Source: Solwaraspora sp. WMMA2056
GTDB lineage: Bacteria > Actinomycetota > Actinomycetes > Mycobacteriales > Micromonosporaceae
Assembly: GCF_030345095.1 (NCBI RefSeq)
Contig: NZ_CP128360.1
Coordinates: 6,820,001-6,884,000, forward strand
Reading direction: 5' to 3'
DNA: 64,000 nt
Part shown: positions 25,197-33,894 of the stretch, piece by piece
Layout: every line of letters begins with the position of its first letter
Position numbering within the stretch: position 1 is the first letter of the stretch
Position numbers and translations under genes: made by a program
The notes under the pieces: generated by a model
What the model was told of the DNA's origin: nothing
The model's database searches: none
Seen by the model: only the letters and a program-made list of their open reading frames with translations

Positions 25197-26528
25197 TTGA
25201 CGACAAGCCGGCACTCCGGTACTTCGGGACGAAGTCGGGAGGCTATCATCGACACACGGCAGAACGTCAATCCAATCACCCCTGAGAAAGAAGGTCCGTC
25301 AGGCACAGGCGGTTCGGAGCGACGTCGCCTACCTAGATCGTATCTGATATGGCTTGCCGGGATCCTCGCCTCACTCGTCGGGAACTCCTTGTTCTACTTC
25401 GCGCTCGGTTGGTCGGCGAGCGCGTACGGGGGAGCAGTCGCGGGCCTCGTTCTCACAACGATTACGCTACCTCGGGTGCTGTTGCTCCTGTTCGGTGGAG
25501 CGGTCGGCGATCGGATGAGTGCACGACGGGTTCTCATCCTTGGCGACGCAACGATGCTGGTGCTCTCCGTCGTCCTGGCCGCAACGGCTTTCCACCTCGG
25601 AACACCGCCGTGGTTGCTTATCGTTGCCGGCACCTTTGTCGGGATCGTCGATGCCTTCTACCTTCCTGCGTCCGGTTCGATGCCTCGCCGTCTGGTAGAC
25701 AAGAACCAACTCGCTCAAGCCCTGGCGCTCCGCAAGGTAGGCGGTCAGCTGGTCGCGTTGGGTGGCGGCCCCCTTGGCGGAATCTTGGTCGGGTTGGCCG
25801 GGCTGGCCGGTGCCGCTTTGGTCAATGCGGTGACGTTCGCGGTAGTGCTGGTCGTGCTGATCACTATTCGGCCGCAGTCGGATAGGACCGAGGTTGGGTC
25901 GAGTAGAGGGTTGTTGGAGGATGCCTTCGACGGAGTCCGAGTCGGCTTTCGCGACCCCCTTTTGCGGCCCGCATTGCTCCTGACCGGAGCGGCCGCAGGA
26001 TTCCTTCTACCCGTATTGCCCCTGCTCGTCCCGTTGCTGGCGCGTCAGGAGCATTGGGGAGTGGCAGTCGCCGGCCTAATACTGGGCTCCCAGAGTATCG
26101 GTATGGTCGCTGTCACTTTGGCCGTCGTCCGCCGCGGCTCGCTCGGTCGTCCCGGCCTGCTCTCTACGTGGGGTCTCATCACCGCCTGTGTCGGAGTTCT
26201 GGGGCTGGCGGTGGCTCCCAGCGCCGCGGTCGCTATCGGCGCAGGACTGGTCATGGGGGTCGGGAACGGCATGTTCGTCTCGCATATCACTCCGCTCATC
26301 TTGGCCGAAACACCGGACACCCATCTATCCCGGATACAAGCCCTGTTGACCCTGCTTCAAGCGCTTGCTCTGCTCGTCATGAACAACGTACTGGGCAACA
26401 TTGCCTCGCACTGGAGTGTGACAGCTGCGGTTGTGATCTGTGCTCTTGCGGGCATGGGTACCGGCCTACTCGGCCTCGTCTCCGCGCCGCTTCGCACTGC
26501 CCGCGCCGACTCTACAGACTCGGCGTGA
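25197..26528 (+). CDS. MFS transporter (siderophore/peptide exporter type)
   Basis: 443 aa, start TTG 25197, 3 bp after the NRPS stop. About 45 polar residues precede 10-12 membrane segments, beginning YLIWLAGILASLVGNSLFYF. A DR-rich loop GGAVGDRMSARRVLI between segments 2 and 3 matches the MFS motif A. The overall pattern resembles MFS_3 drug or siderophore exporters such as EntS. Its coupling to an NRPS fragment suggests it once exported the peptide. Intact by sequence, but likely without its substrate pathway and native promoter. Confidence 0.85.
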   Translation: MTTSRHSGTSGRSREAIIDTRQNVNPITPEKEGPSGTGGSERRRLPRSYLIWLAGILASLVGNSLFYFALGWSASAYGGAVAGLVLTTITLPRVLLLLFGGAVGDRMSARRVLILGDATMLVLSVVLAATAFHLGTPPWLLIVAGTFVGIVDAFYLPASGSMPRRLVDKNQLAQALALRKVGGQLVALGGGPLGGILVGLAGLAGAALVNAVTFAVVLVVLITIRPQSDRTEVGSSRGLLEDAFDGVRVGFRDPLLRPALLLTGAAAGFLLPVLPLLVPLLARQEHWGVAVAGLILGSQSIGMVAVTLAVVRRGSLGRPGLLSTWGLITACVGVLGLAVAPSAAVAIGAGLVMGVGNGMFVSHITPLILAETPDTHLSRIQALLTLLQALALLVMNNVLGNIASHWSVTAAVVICALAGMGTGLLGLVSAPLRTARADSTDSA

Positions 26529-26559
26529 CACTGCCTACGGCGGATCAGTACCGGCCACG

Positions 26560-26862
26560 CCACCGAGGAGCGATCCGGCGGACGTCGTTGTCGACCCGGT
26601 CGTGCAGGCGGCGATTCGAGTCCTCGGCAGGGTTCCCTATCGCGAAGACCGCCGGCTGGATCTGAGCCGCTCCAATCTGCGCGGCATCGACCTGCTCGGC
26701 GGCGACTTCCGTAACACATCCTTCGACGAATCCAACTTGTTTCAGATCAATGCGTCCGGAGCGGATCTACGCGGGGCGAGCTTCAACGGTGCGGTCAGCG
26801 GCCGAGAGCTCTGCGACGCCCGCCTGGGTGACAACCGAGGACTGCCCGCCGATGACTGCTGA
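26560..26862 (+). pseudogene. Pentapeptide-repeat protein, C-terminal part
   Basis: The frame reads VVDPVVQAAIRVLGRVPYRE, then pentapeptide-type repeats A(D/N)LRG in LDLSRSNLRGIDLLGGDFRN and ASGADLRGASFNGA, ending at TGA 26862. No start belongs to it; the open frame upstream is out-of-frame MFS sequence. It fits as the missing half of the membrane protein beginning at 19006, with roughly 25 linker residues lost. Confidence 0.6.
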
Positions 26863-27054
26863 AGTGAGCGGTATCAAAAGCCCGTTTGCTGAAGGTGCCT
26901 AACCGCCTTCGCCAGGGTGCCGGCCGTTCGGAACGTATATAGCCGTTCCCCCGGTCGGTCAGGTAGACGACCTGCCGGACTCAGGTGTCTCGCGCGCCGC
27001 AGCGGCGAGCCGGCCCTCAACCGGATCGGCAACTCAGCCGACCGCCGTTCTGTG

Positions 27055-27798
27055 TCAACCCGGCTCACCGCAGTGGCGGCGGTGGGCGGCGCCGTCGAGG
27101 CGGTGGCGGGCGATGGTGAACAGTTCGGCGATCTCGGCCGGCAACCGGGCTGCGGTCTCCCGGTGCAGATGCCGGCGGGCCGCCGCCGGCAGGCCGGTGA
27201 GCACGAAGTCGTCCAGCCCGGTCACCAGACACAACCCGCCCAGCCGCGCCTCAAACGCCGGCAACGGTTCGCCGCGCTGTAGGCGTACGGTCAGACGGGC
27301 CCAGGCCCAGGCGGCCCGGTTCATGTCGGTCGGCACCTGGACCACGGCGGTGGTCAGCAGCCGGCGGCGTACCGTCCGGGGCCGGACCACGCCCGCCGCG
27401 GTCAGCCGCCGCGCGACCTGGCCGTGGGCCCGCGGCGCCAGCAACGCCAACCACGTTCCTACCCGCCGGTGTCGCGGCTCCGCCGCCAGCCAGCGCAGGA
27501 TCCAGCCGCCGAGCGCGTCCACCGGTACGTGCCGCGCGGCCAGCCACAACCGGCCGTCGTGCACCCGCAGCGCGCCCGCGTCGACCAGGTCGGCCAGCAG
27601 GGCGGCGGCCAGACCGTACCCGACCGGCCCGGCCGGCAGACGCGGCCGACCCGTCACATCATCGGCCGCCAACAGGAAGAACTCGTCCGCCAGCAGCGGC
27701 GACCGGCCCCGTACCGCCGCAGCCGGCACCGGCACCCCACCACCGGAAGCGACAGCGGCCGTGGCGGCGGTGGTGGCCTGGGTGCGGTAGACCGTCAT
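27055..27798 (-). CDS. GPP34 (GOLPH3-like) family protein
   Basis: 247 aa from the ATG at 27798, which overlaps the stop of the upstream gene as ATGA. The family opening is LLADEFFLLAADDVTGRPRL, then GYGLAAALLADLVDAGALRV. Mid-protein phrases GTWLALLAPRAHGQVARRLT and RRRLLTTAVVQVP follow, and the C-terminus is rich in His and Arg. Family knowledge: GPP34 proteins bind phosphoinositide-like lipids in eukaryotes; in actinomycetes they are numerous and uncharacterised. It is last in a coupled four-gene set. A relic copy lies at 13614-14050. Confidence 0.82.
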   Translation of the reverse strand: MTVYRTQATTAATAAVASGGGVPVPAAAVRGRSPLLADEFFLLAADDVTGRPRLPAGPVGYGLAAALLADLVDAGALRVHDGRLWLAARHVPVDALGGWILRWLAAEPRHRRVGTWLALLAPRAHGQVARRLTAAGVVRPRTVRRRLLTTAVVQVPTDMNRAAWAWARLTVRLQRGEPLPAFEARLGGLCLVTGLDDFVLTGLPAAARRHLHRETAARLPAEIAELFTIARHRLDGAAHRRHCGEPG

Positions 27799-28052
27799 GC
27801 CGGCTCCCGCCGCCGCGCCCACGCGATGAACCGCGCGTACGTCTGTGCCGGCGTCAGGCCGGGCAGGTCACGGGCGGCTTCGGCGGCGAGCACGGCGACG
27901 TACATGCAGCGGCCGATCCGGTCGAAGCTCGCCATCAGCTCCGCGCGGGCCGGCTCGCACGGCCACGGCCGGCGGCAGGCCCGGCACCGCCACGACGGAC
28001 GCGCCGCCACATGCCCGACCCGGCCGACCACGGCCACCACCCGCGCGGTCAC
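27795..28052 (-). CDS. Small zinc-finger-like hypothetical protein
   Basis: 85 aa from the GTG at 28052, chosen because it overlaps the upstream TGA as GTGA and gives a compact protein. Residues 25-38 read WRCRACRRPWPCEP (three cysteines, putative metal site). A helical C-terminus follows (LMASFDRIGRCMYVAVLAAE, then LTPAQTYARFIAWARR). I know this type only as a hypothetical of actinomycete mobile regions. It is translationally coupled on both sides. Confidence 0.65.
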   Translation of the reverse strand: MTARVVAVVGRVGHVAARPSWRCRACRRPWPCEPARAELMASFDRIGRCMYVAVLAAEAARDLPGLTPAQTYARFIAWARRREPA

Positions 28053-28306
28053 CGCCCGGCCCGCCGCCGGGACCGGCCGGGCCACACCCAGGTCCGCCGC
28101 AGGGTCACGGTCCGCGCCGGCTGCGGCGCCCACCGACGCCCGGCCGCCTCGACCTGCGCGGGCAGCAGCCCGCCGGTCGGACACGCCGGGCAGGTCAGGG
28201 TACGGCCACAGCCGGGACACCAGCGGTGCCGATGCCGACACAAACTGAACCCGACCACCGCGCCGACCAGCACCGCGATCGCGGCGGCGAGCACCACATC
28301 CAGCAT
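28049..28306 (-). CDS. Small membrane-anchored zinc-ribbon protein
   Basis: 85 aa from the ATG at 28306, preceded by a GGGAGAGGGG ribosome site. One N-terminal membrane helix (LDVVLAAAIAVLVGAVVGFS) is followed by CRHRHRWCPGCGRTLTCPAC, a Cys4-type ribbon, and an Arg-rich tail. Probably held at the membrane with its metal-binding tail in the cytoplasm. Function unknown. Confidence 0.68.
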   Translation of the reverse strand: MLDVVLAAAIAVLVGAVVGFSLCRHRHRWCPGCGRTLTCPACPTGGLLPAQVEAAGRRWAPQPARTVTLRRTWVWPGRSRRRAGR

Positions 28307-28370
28307 CAACGTACCCCTCTCCCTGTGTCGTCCACTGTGTTCACCGGCTGGCGGGTCCGGGTCGACCGGA

Positions 28371-28784
28371 TCAGGCCGGCATCCCGGCCTGGAACTGCCG
28401 CGACTGCCAGTCCCGCAACGCCTGCTTGATCCGCACGTTCTCGTCCCGGGTGACCGCCAACTCGGCCCGCACCGCCGCCAACTCGTCGGCGACCAGGTGC
28501 AGGAAGGCGCGTACCTCGGTCGGGTCGCAACCGCGCCGGGTGCGGACCGCGAACCGCCGGTCGCGGACCAGCCCAGGGCTGATCGACGGCCGCACCACAC
28601 TGGCGCCGTAGTAGAGGTGGGTGGCGGCGTTGGCGCCGTGCCGGGCCGGCGGACGCGACCCACCGCCGACAGCAGCGGCGGGAGGCCGGGTGGCCGGGCG
28701 GGTCTGGTTGGCGAGGCTGGCGAGCAGCCGGGCCTGCCGCCGGGAGCGCCGAGGGAACAGGACACGGTCGAGGAGTCTGCGCAC
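28371..28784 (-). CDS. DivIVA-domain-like protein
   Basis: About 137 aa from a GTG at 28784; the frame is open further (an ATG lies near 28955), so the start is uncertain. The C-terminal 75 residues carry RDRRFAVRTRRGCDPTEVRA, then FLHLVADELAAVRAELAVTR, matching the DivIVA N-terminal fold (membrane-curvature binding, then coiled coil). DivIVA-like proteins mark poles in actinomycetes, but this short version is typical of accessory regions. It leads the leftward operon. Confidence 0.65.
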   Translation of the reverse strand: MRRLLDRVLFPRRSRRQARLLASLANQTRPATRPPAAAVGGGSRPPARHGANAATHLYYGASVVRPSISPGLVRDRRFAVRTRRGCDPTEVRAFLHLVADELAAVRAELAVTRDENVRIKQALRDWQSRQFQAGMPA

Positions 28785-29259
28785 GGGTGGGACCGCCCTT
28801 TCGAAGGTCACGGGATCGCCGCTACATCGCGGTTCGGTGGGGAAGGTGGGATGGGCGGCCCGACCCCGAACGGGGGCGCGGAGGTCGGGCCGCCCGCCCT
28901 GCGCACGCAGCCACAAACGGCGGTACGCCCACAGGGCCGCTGGTACGGGCATCCGGCGGCTCAGTTCGCCGCACGCCGAAGATCGGGGTTCACTTCTGGG
29001 TTGTGTGCAGTGGCCGGCGGTGCCGCGTGCACCGGCTCGGCCGGGGCGTCGATGGGGATCGCCGAGGTAGCGCCGATCGTCGAAGGAGCAGCTGAGCGCT
29101 GCTCCACGGGATCGACGCCACCCCGGCGGGTCTCCCGCAGTGCCTAGCTGGGGGGAACTGTCGCCCACTTTACCGACGTTGTCGGTAAAGTCAACGATGC
29201 ACTTGAAGTGACCTCGTGATCTGTGATCGAATGTGCGGGCCTAGCTGGGGGATTTCCAC
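28785..29259. promoter_or_regulatory. Divergent control region of the GntR gene and DivIVA-like operon
   Basis: It holds a 13-bp perfect hairpin (GGGCGGCCCGACC at 28853-28865 and its inverse at 28883-28895), probably in the leader of the leftward operon. A GCCTAGCTGGGG box occurs twice (29142 and 29239), and the GntR-type palindrome lies at 29167-29191. The second box is placed to serve as ribosome site or proximal element for the GntR gene. Confidence 0.5.
29167..29191. promoter_or_regulatory. 11-bp perfect inverted repeat, probable GntR operator
   Basis: ACTTTACCGAC and GTCGGTAAAGT flank GTT. It lies 68 bp upstream of the GntR ATG. GntR regulators of actinomycete mobile elements bind such sites between divergent genes; binding here is inferred. 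Confidence 0.7.
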
Positions 29260-29502
29260 ATGCCCGCACGTCAGTTCGAGCCGCACTACCGCCGCATCAT
29301 CGCCGACATCCGGCAGCGCATCGCCTCTGGCGAGTGGCCGCCGGGACACCGACTGCCGTCAACCCGCGAGCTGGCCGACTTGTACGAGGTCAGGAGCCAG
29401 TCGACCGTCCGTCAGGCCATCACGATCCTGATCGAGACCGGCGAGCTGTACGGCCACCAAGGACTCGGTGTCTTCGTGCCGAAGGAGACGTCGGACCGGT
29501 AG
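29260..29502 (+). CDS. GntR-family regulator (DNA-binding domain only)
   Basis: 80 aa. A complete winged helix: YRRIIADIRQRIASGEWPPG, LPSTRELADLYEVRSQSTVR, QAITILIETGELYGHQGLGV. No effector domain. Short GntR proteins of this kind (KorSA-like) repress transfer or excision genes in actinomycete integrative elements. It faces the DivIVA-like operon across a palindrome. Confidence 0.85.
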   Translation: MPARQFEPHYRRIIADIRQRIASGEWPPGHRLPSTRELADLYEVRSQSTVRQAITILIETGELYGHQGLGVFVPKETSDR

Positions 29503-29775
29503 GTCGGCACCGTGCCCGCCTGCCGCGCCGTCTCGCTCCGGCACGACCGGGTCCTGGTCGTCGGGCATCCGGGGCGACACGCACCGCATCCAGCATCACA
29601 ACCCCTTTCCGGGTACGTCCACTGTGTTGGCCGGTGGGCCTGGGCTTCTTCGCGGGGCCTGCCGCCGCCGGTCACGGGGGCTTCCGGCGGCGGCAGGCCG
29701 CGTCAGGGTCCGGCAACTTCAGCGGTACGGCTTCTGTGCCAAACCCCGCACACACCGTGGCCGATGACTGACCGA
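29503..29775. other. Non-coding stretch with a 16-bp hairpin
   Basis: GGCCTGCCGCCGCCGG (29656-29671) and its exact inverse (29684-29699) form a very strong stem, a plausible terminator for the GntR gene. The stretch around 29595-29640 resembles the leader at about 28300-28350. No gene seen. Confidence 0.55.
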
Positions 29776-30028
29776 CTGCGGTAGGCGTCCCGCCCGGGAC
29801 GGGGCGACGCTCCCGCGCCACTGGAAGGGATGCTTCCCGTTGCGGGAACCATCCCCTGCTTCCCCTCTTGACATCCGTCGTTGACGTATTCCCCGGCAGG
29901 GGCAGGAATTGCTCGACGCAGATGGTTGAAGGCGGCATTCACCGGGTGGGATACTGTCCAAAATCGATTACCGCCACAGGAAGTTCGCGTCATCCCGTAT
30001 CAGTTGAGCGCCACACTTCGGGGGTGTC
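29776..30028 (+). promoter_or_regulatory. Shared promoter module, copy 1
   Basis: About 250 bp, nearly the same as 31374-31626 and the IS-split 35413-35471/36838-37014. It contains an imperfect hairpin (GGGATGCTTCCCG against CGGGAACCATCCC), TTGACA/TTGACG boxes, and a likely promoter TTGAAG-18 bp-GATACT ending at 29955. It leads into the HTH gene. Confidence 0.72.
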
Positions 30029-30388
30029 ATGCAGAACCATCCGCTCACCGAACCACGCGAACGCCTGGGCCTGACCCGCCGGCAACTCGCCGACGCCGCC
30101 AACAAGATCCTCTACCCCGATCCCGGACAGGCAGCCCACAGCGCTTTCACCGCCAACTACCTGGGCAAACTCGAAAACTCAAGATCCGCTACCTCTCGCC
30201 GAGGACTACCGCACCGCCCTGCGCATCGCCCTCAACGCCGACACCGACGACGAATTCGGATTCCGGCCAACACACAAGCTGAAGGGCCGCACCCACCCTC
30301 ATTCGAAGGGTCTACCCCAATCGGCGGGACATGGAATCGGCCGGCTGGCGTAGTCCCAAAAACGGCATACAACCCAGGCCGATGCTAG
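30029..30388 (+). pseudogene. HTH module gene, copy 1, frameshifted
   Basis: From the ATG at 30029 the first 50 residues match copy 3 (MQNHPLTEPRERLGLTRRQL, then AHSAFTANYLGKLEN). A one-base loss near 30177 and a two-base gain near 30193 break the frame. Out-of-frame similarity to copy 3 continues to about 30440 (EHGEAGELDTNR-like sequence). A dead XRE-type regulator. Confidence 0.8.
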
Positions 30389-30526
30389 AGCACGGCGAGG
30401 CCGGAGAACTGGACACGAACCGTTGCCACCTGGGACGATCACAGCCTACTGCGAGGGCATGAACAGGTGCCCCGACTGGGTAAACTCGATATAGAAACCA
30501 GCTTCAACAACTAGAGTGGAGAATCT

Positions 30527-31227
30527 GTGAGCCTGGCGGATAGCACCTTCGGGTTACTACTCAGACACATGACACCCTTGGTAATGGCCCCGCCAGGCCC
30601 ACTCCCACCCGCAGGTCCACAGTTGCGCGGGGTTGTGCGATCCAGCTCCGATCGAGCACGCGTATTCTACTGCAAAGACGCAGAAATGGCCGACGGATTC
30701 GGATTTGAATTTGACCTTTCACGCGATGGAGGCAGCTTAGATGTCGACGCGGCAGTCGACTGGATACGAGTGAAGGTTGCGGCCGACGAACTGCCTCAAC
30801 TAGCAGAGAGTTTCTCAGGTATTCGCGATAGTCATGGCAATTTGGTCGTTGCCGCCAGCGACTTAGGTTTTGAGGCCACCAATAGCGGCGCGTGGTTCGA
30901 TCAAATCTATTCAGCATTCTCAGCATCTTTGTACACGGTGGCGGCTTCCCGTGGTTCGAGGACGTATACTCGTGTGCTGGATTTCTGCTCACCAAAGATC
31001 AGAGGTGCCGCTTCTACATCAAACCCAAGGAAGATAAGGATACCTATGGGCTTGATGTTCCACTTCTATCGGAGTCAAGTGGGCTCGTCAGACCAGGGAT
31101 GGGAGGCAGCTTTCCGCAAGAACTAGCGTCCATCATCCAGTCACGGCACATAGTGACACAGCCTACGATCAACTCGCCCGATGAATACGCCTCAGTAGTC
31201 TTTGACTTGACCGACTGGTTCTCATAA
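30527..31227 (+). pseudogene. Unrecognised low-GC gene with one frameshift
   Basis: Start GTG 30527 with GGAG 7 nt upstream. Frame one gives FGFEFDLSRDGGSLDVDAAV, then ASDLGFEATNSGAWFDQIYS. At about 30930 the protein-like reading moves to another frame, GGGFPWFEDVYSCAGFLLTK, then RCRFYIKPKEDKDTYGLDVP, ending DLTDWFS at TAA 31227. Joined it would be ~233 aa. Base composition is clearly lower in GC than its neighbours, a sign of transfer. No family recognised. Confidence 0.55.
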
Positions 31228-31229
31228 AT

Positions 31230-31343
31230 ACCGCGGTGTTGCCGGCGACGTACGCTCCGGAGTGCGACGAGTACCGCCTCAAACAGGCCTACCAACAAGG
31301 GCGGCAGCCAGACCCGCACCCGGCCGCGCCGAACGCGTACGCG
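31230..31343 (+). pseudogene. C-terminal scrap of an unknown gene
   Basis: The frame reads PATYAPECDEYRLKQAYQQG, then RQPDPHPAAPNAYAR and a stop. It has the look of a real protein tail from an actinomycete mobile element, but the body is absent. Confidence 0.35.
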
Positions 31344-31373
31344 CGGTGATCGGCAGTCGGCCGCAGGCCGCAG

Positions 31374-31626
31374 GCGGTAAGCGTCCCGCCCGGGACGGGG
31401 CGACGCTCCCGCCCCACTGGAAGGGATGCTTCCCGTTGCGGGAACCATCCCCTGCCTCCCCTCTTGACATTTACGTGTTGACGTATTCCCTGGCAGGGTC
31501 AGGAATTGCTCGACGCAGATGGTTGAAGGCGGCATTCACCAGGTGGGATACTGTCCAAAGTCGATTACCGCCACAGGCAGTTCGCGGCATCACGCATCAG
31601 ATCGTGCGCCACACTTCGGGGGTGTC
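31374..31626 (+). promoter_or_regulatory. Shared promoter module, copy 2
   Basis: Same order of elements as copy 1: hairpin with GGGATGCTTCCCG, CCCTGCCTCC tract, TTGACA and TTGACG, and promoter TTGAAG (31523-31528)-18 bp-GATACT (31547-31552). It drives the HTH-TPR/2H phosphoesterase operon. Confidence 0.72.
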
Positions 31627-32959
31627 ATGCAGAACCATCCGCTCACCGCAGCACGCGAACGCCTGGGCCTGACCCGCCGGCAACTCGCCGACCAGGTCAA
31701 CAAGATCCTCTACCCCGACCCCGGACAAGCAGCCCACAGCGCCTTCACCGCCAACTACCTGGGCAAACTCGAAAAAGGGCAAGATCCGCTACCCCGCCGA
31801 GGACTACCGCACCGCTCTGCGCATCGCCCTCAACGCCGACACCGACGACGAACTCGGATTCCGCAACCCTCGTACGGTAGTACGGCAGGATGTTGCTGCT
31901 GTTGTCGAATCGGAGACCAGCGCCGTCTCCGGCAACAGAAGGGTTGTGCCCGCTGCCCGAAGCGTAGGTTCCGAAGGGCTGGTCGAGCAGCCCTCGGTCA
32001 TCCTGGCCCGGATTCGCGAGAACAACGACGCGAGCGTCAGCCACGCTCTGCTGGACACTCTGGATCTCTACGTTTCGGATGTCGTCGCACGCTACGAGGA
32101 GGAAGGGCCACTCACGCTCGCCGCCGACGTGGTGCGGCAACGACGCTGGGTGCAGAGCCTCATCCCGCTGCGGATGCAGCCTCGGTGCGGCGCACGGCTA
32201 CTCGCCATCGCCGGACAGCTCTCCGGGCTGCTCAGCTACATGTCGGTCAATCTCGGCCGATTCAGCTCGGCGCGGGCCTACGGGATCGAGGCGTTCCAGC
32301 TCGCCGACTACGCGGAGGACCGGGAGCTGAAGTCATGGGTACGGGGCACGCAGAGCTTCGCCGAGTTCTACGACGGGCAGTACCGCAAGGCGCTCGCCTA
32401 CGCCGTGGACGGCCGCCGGTTCGCCAGCCGCGGACCACAGGCGGTGCGCCTCGCCGTCAACGGCGAGGCACGCGCGCACGCGAAGCTCGGCCAGACGCAG
32501 GAGGCAGAACAGGCGATCGGCACCGCCTACGAGGTGCTCTCGGACCTGTCACCCGAGCCCGGCATGAGTTCGTGTGTCTCGTTCGGCCTCTACAGCGAGG
32601 CACGGGTGGCGTCGAACGCCGCCACGGCGTTCCTCGCTCTGGGACGCACCGAGCAGGTTCTCGACCTGGCTGGCCGCGCGGTCACGATCGTCGACGCGTC
32701 CCCTTCCGTGTGGAGCCAGGCCCTGGTACGGCTGGACCTGGCGACCGCGCTGGCAGGCGGGGACCGACCCGATGTCGAGCAGGCCGCCGACGTCGCCCGC
32801 CAAGCCATGCGAGCCTGCCAGGACAACCAGGTCGAGTCGATACGTCAGCGGACCCGCGACCTCGCCACGATGGTCAGGGAGAAGTTCGACGATCCTTGCG
32901 CCGAGTCGTTCGTCGACGAGGTCTACACGTGGCTCGGCGAAGGCCGAGGTAACCGATGA
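31627..32959 (+). pseudogene. HTH-TPR regulator, copy 2, with one-base frameshift
   Basis: ATG 31627. The N-terminal ~50 residues are the module HTH (ARERLGLTRRQLADQVNKIL). At 31771-31780 the run GAAAAAGGGC has one base more than copy 3 (GAAAACGGC), shifting the frame. From there the second frame reads KIRYPAEDYRTALRIALNAD and continues with TPR-like helices (LLAIAGQLSGLLSYMSVNLG, SSARAYGIEAFQLADYAEDR, ARVASNAATAFLALGRTEQV) to 32959, 443 aa if joined. The stop overlaps the 2H phosphoesterase start. The C-terminal part could be made alone from an internal start (e.g. 31946). Confidence 0.78.
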
Positions 32960-33651
32960 CGGCCCAGCCCGAAGCGCCGGCCCACGGCCGCGAACGGCCC
33001 TGGGCCGACCAGGAGTGGACCCGGTTCCAGCAGGTTCAACGGATGGTCAACCACTGGGGCCGCCCGGGGTGGACGCCTGGCCGGCGCTCCTACCACTGGA
33101 TGGTGATGCTCGGCCACGTCCCAGCCCTTACCGCCATGGCGACCCACTGCCAGGATCAGCTGCGCCATCTGCCCCACCTCGACCTGGTCCCGACGGCCAG
33201 CCTGCACATCACCATGCAGCGACTCGCCTTCACCGACGAAGTCTCACCAGACGTGGCCACGGCAGTGGTCAACGACGTACGCAGACGTTGCGCCGGACTC
33301 CCCGCCATCCCGATCGAGATCGGCCCGCTCGCCGGCTCGCCAGGAGCAGTCCGCTTCAGTGTCGGTCCGCCTGGACCGGTCAGCAGGCTCCGTGACCTCA
33401 TCCGCGAGTCCATCGCCGAGGTACGCGGACCGACCGCCCTACCCGAACGGGCAAGCCGATTCGTCCCGCACGTCAGCATCGCCTACCACAACACCACCGC
33501 CGACGCTCAGCCGCTCATCCAGAGGGTAGCCAGCCTTCGGCACCTCCGACCGGTCACGGCGGTCGTCCAATCCGTTGACCTGGTCGAGCTACGCCGCCAG
33601 AGCCATCAGTACATCGCATCGAGGCACGCCAGAGTCTCTTTGATCAGCTGA
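32956..33651 (+). CDS. 2'-5' RNA ligase-like (2H phosphoesterase) protein
   Basis: 231 aa; ATG 32956 overlaps the preceding stop. The two H-x-T/S motifs of the 2H family are visible as TASLHITMQRLAF and RFVPHVSIAYHNTT. Such enzymes act on cyclic phosphates or 2'-5' linkages in RNA or nucleotides. It lies between an HTH-TPR regulator and the remains of a kinase gene, each joined by overlapping stop/start codons, so it was one polycistron. Confidence 0.82.
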   Translation: MTAQPEAPAHGRERPWADQEWTRFQQVQRMVNHWGRPGWTPGRRSYHWMVMLGHVPALTAMATHCQDQLRHLPHLDLVPTASLHITMQRLAFTDEVSPDVATAVVNDVRRRCAGLPAIPIEIGPLAGSPGAVRFSVGPPGPVSRLRDLIRESIAEVRGPTALPERASRFVPHVSIAYHNTTADAQPLIQRVASLRHLRPVTAVVQSVDLVELRRQSHQYIASRHARVSLIS

Positions 33652-33745
33652 TGACCGGACCGACCGGACGGTTCACCGAGCAGGCGATGACAAGGCGATG
33701 CACCAGATGCCGCCCAACGCCCGCTTGGCAACCTGGCACCGCCGC
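33651..33745 (+). pseudogene. Relic of an APH-type kinase gene start
   Basis: ATG 33651 overlaps the 2H stop. The next 45 bp match the start of the kinase at 38412 (RFTEQAM), then only scraps such as LATW remain. It shows that copy 2 of the cassette once also carried the kinase. Confidence 0.7.
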
Positions 33746-33894
33746 AGTCCGCAGAGCCTACCTGCATGTGTCACATTTGCGACACGGACGGACGGAAGAT
33801 GGGCCACCGCAGGACTACCGCGCGAACAGGAGCATGTGGAATATTTTGATCCGCACCAGAGGGTCTCCTGCAAATAAAGATGAGGAGAAGATAC

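Noticed and set aside
28785-29168. N-terminal extension of the DivIVA-like protein to 29168
   Set aside because: The extension overlaps the 28853-28895 hairpin and the control boxes, and its residues are low-complexity; a start near 28784 is more likely.
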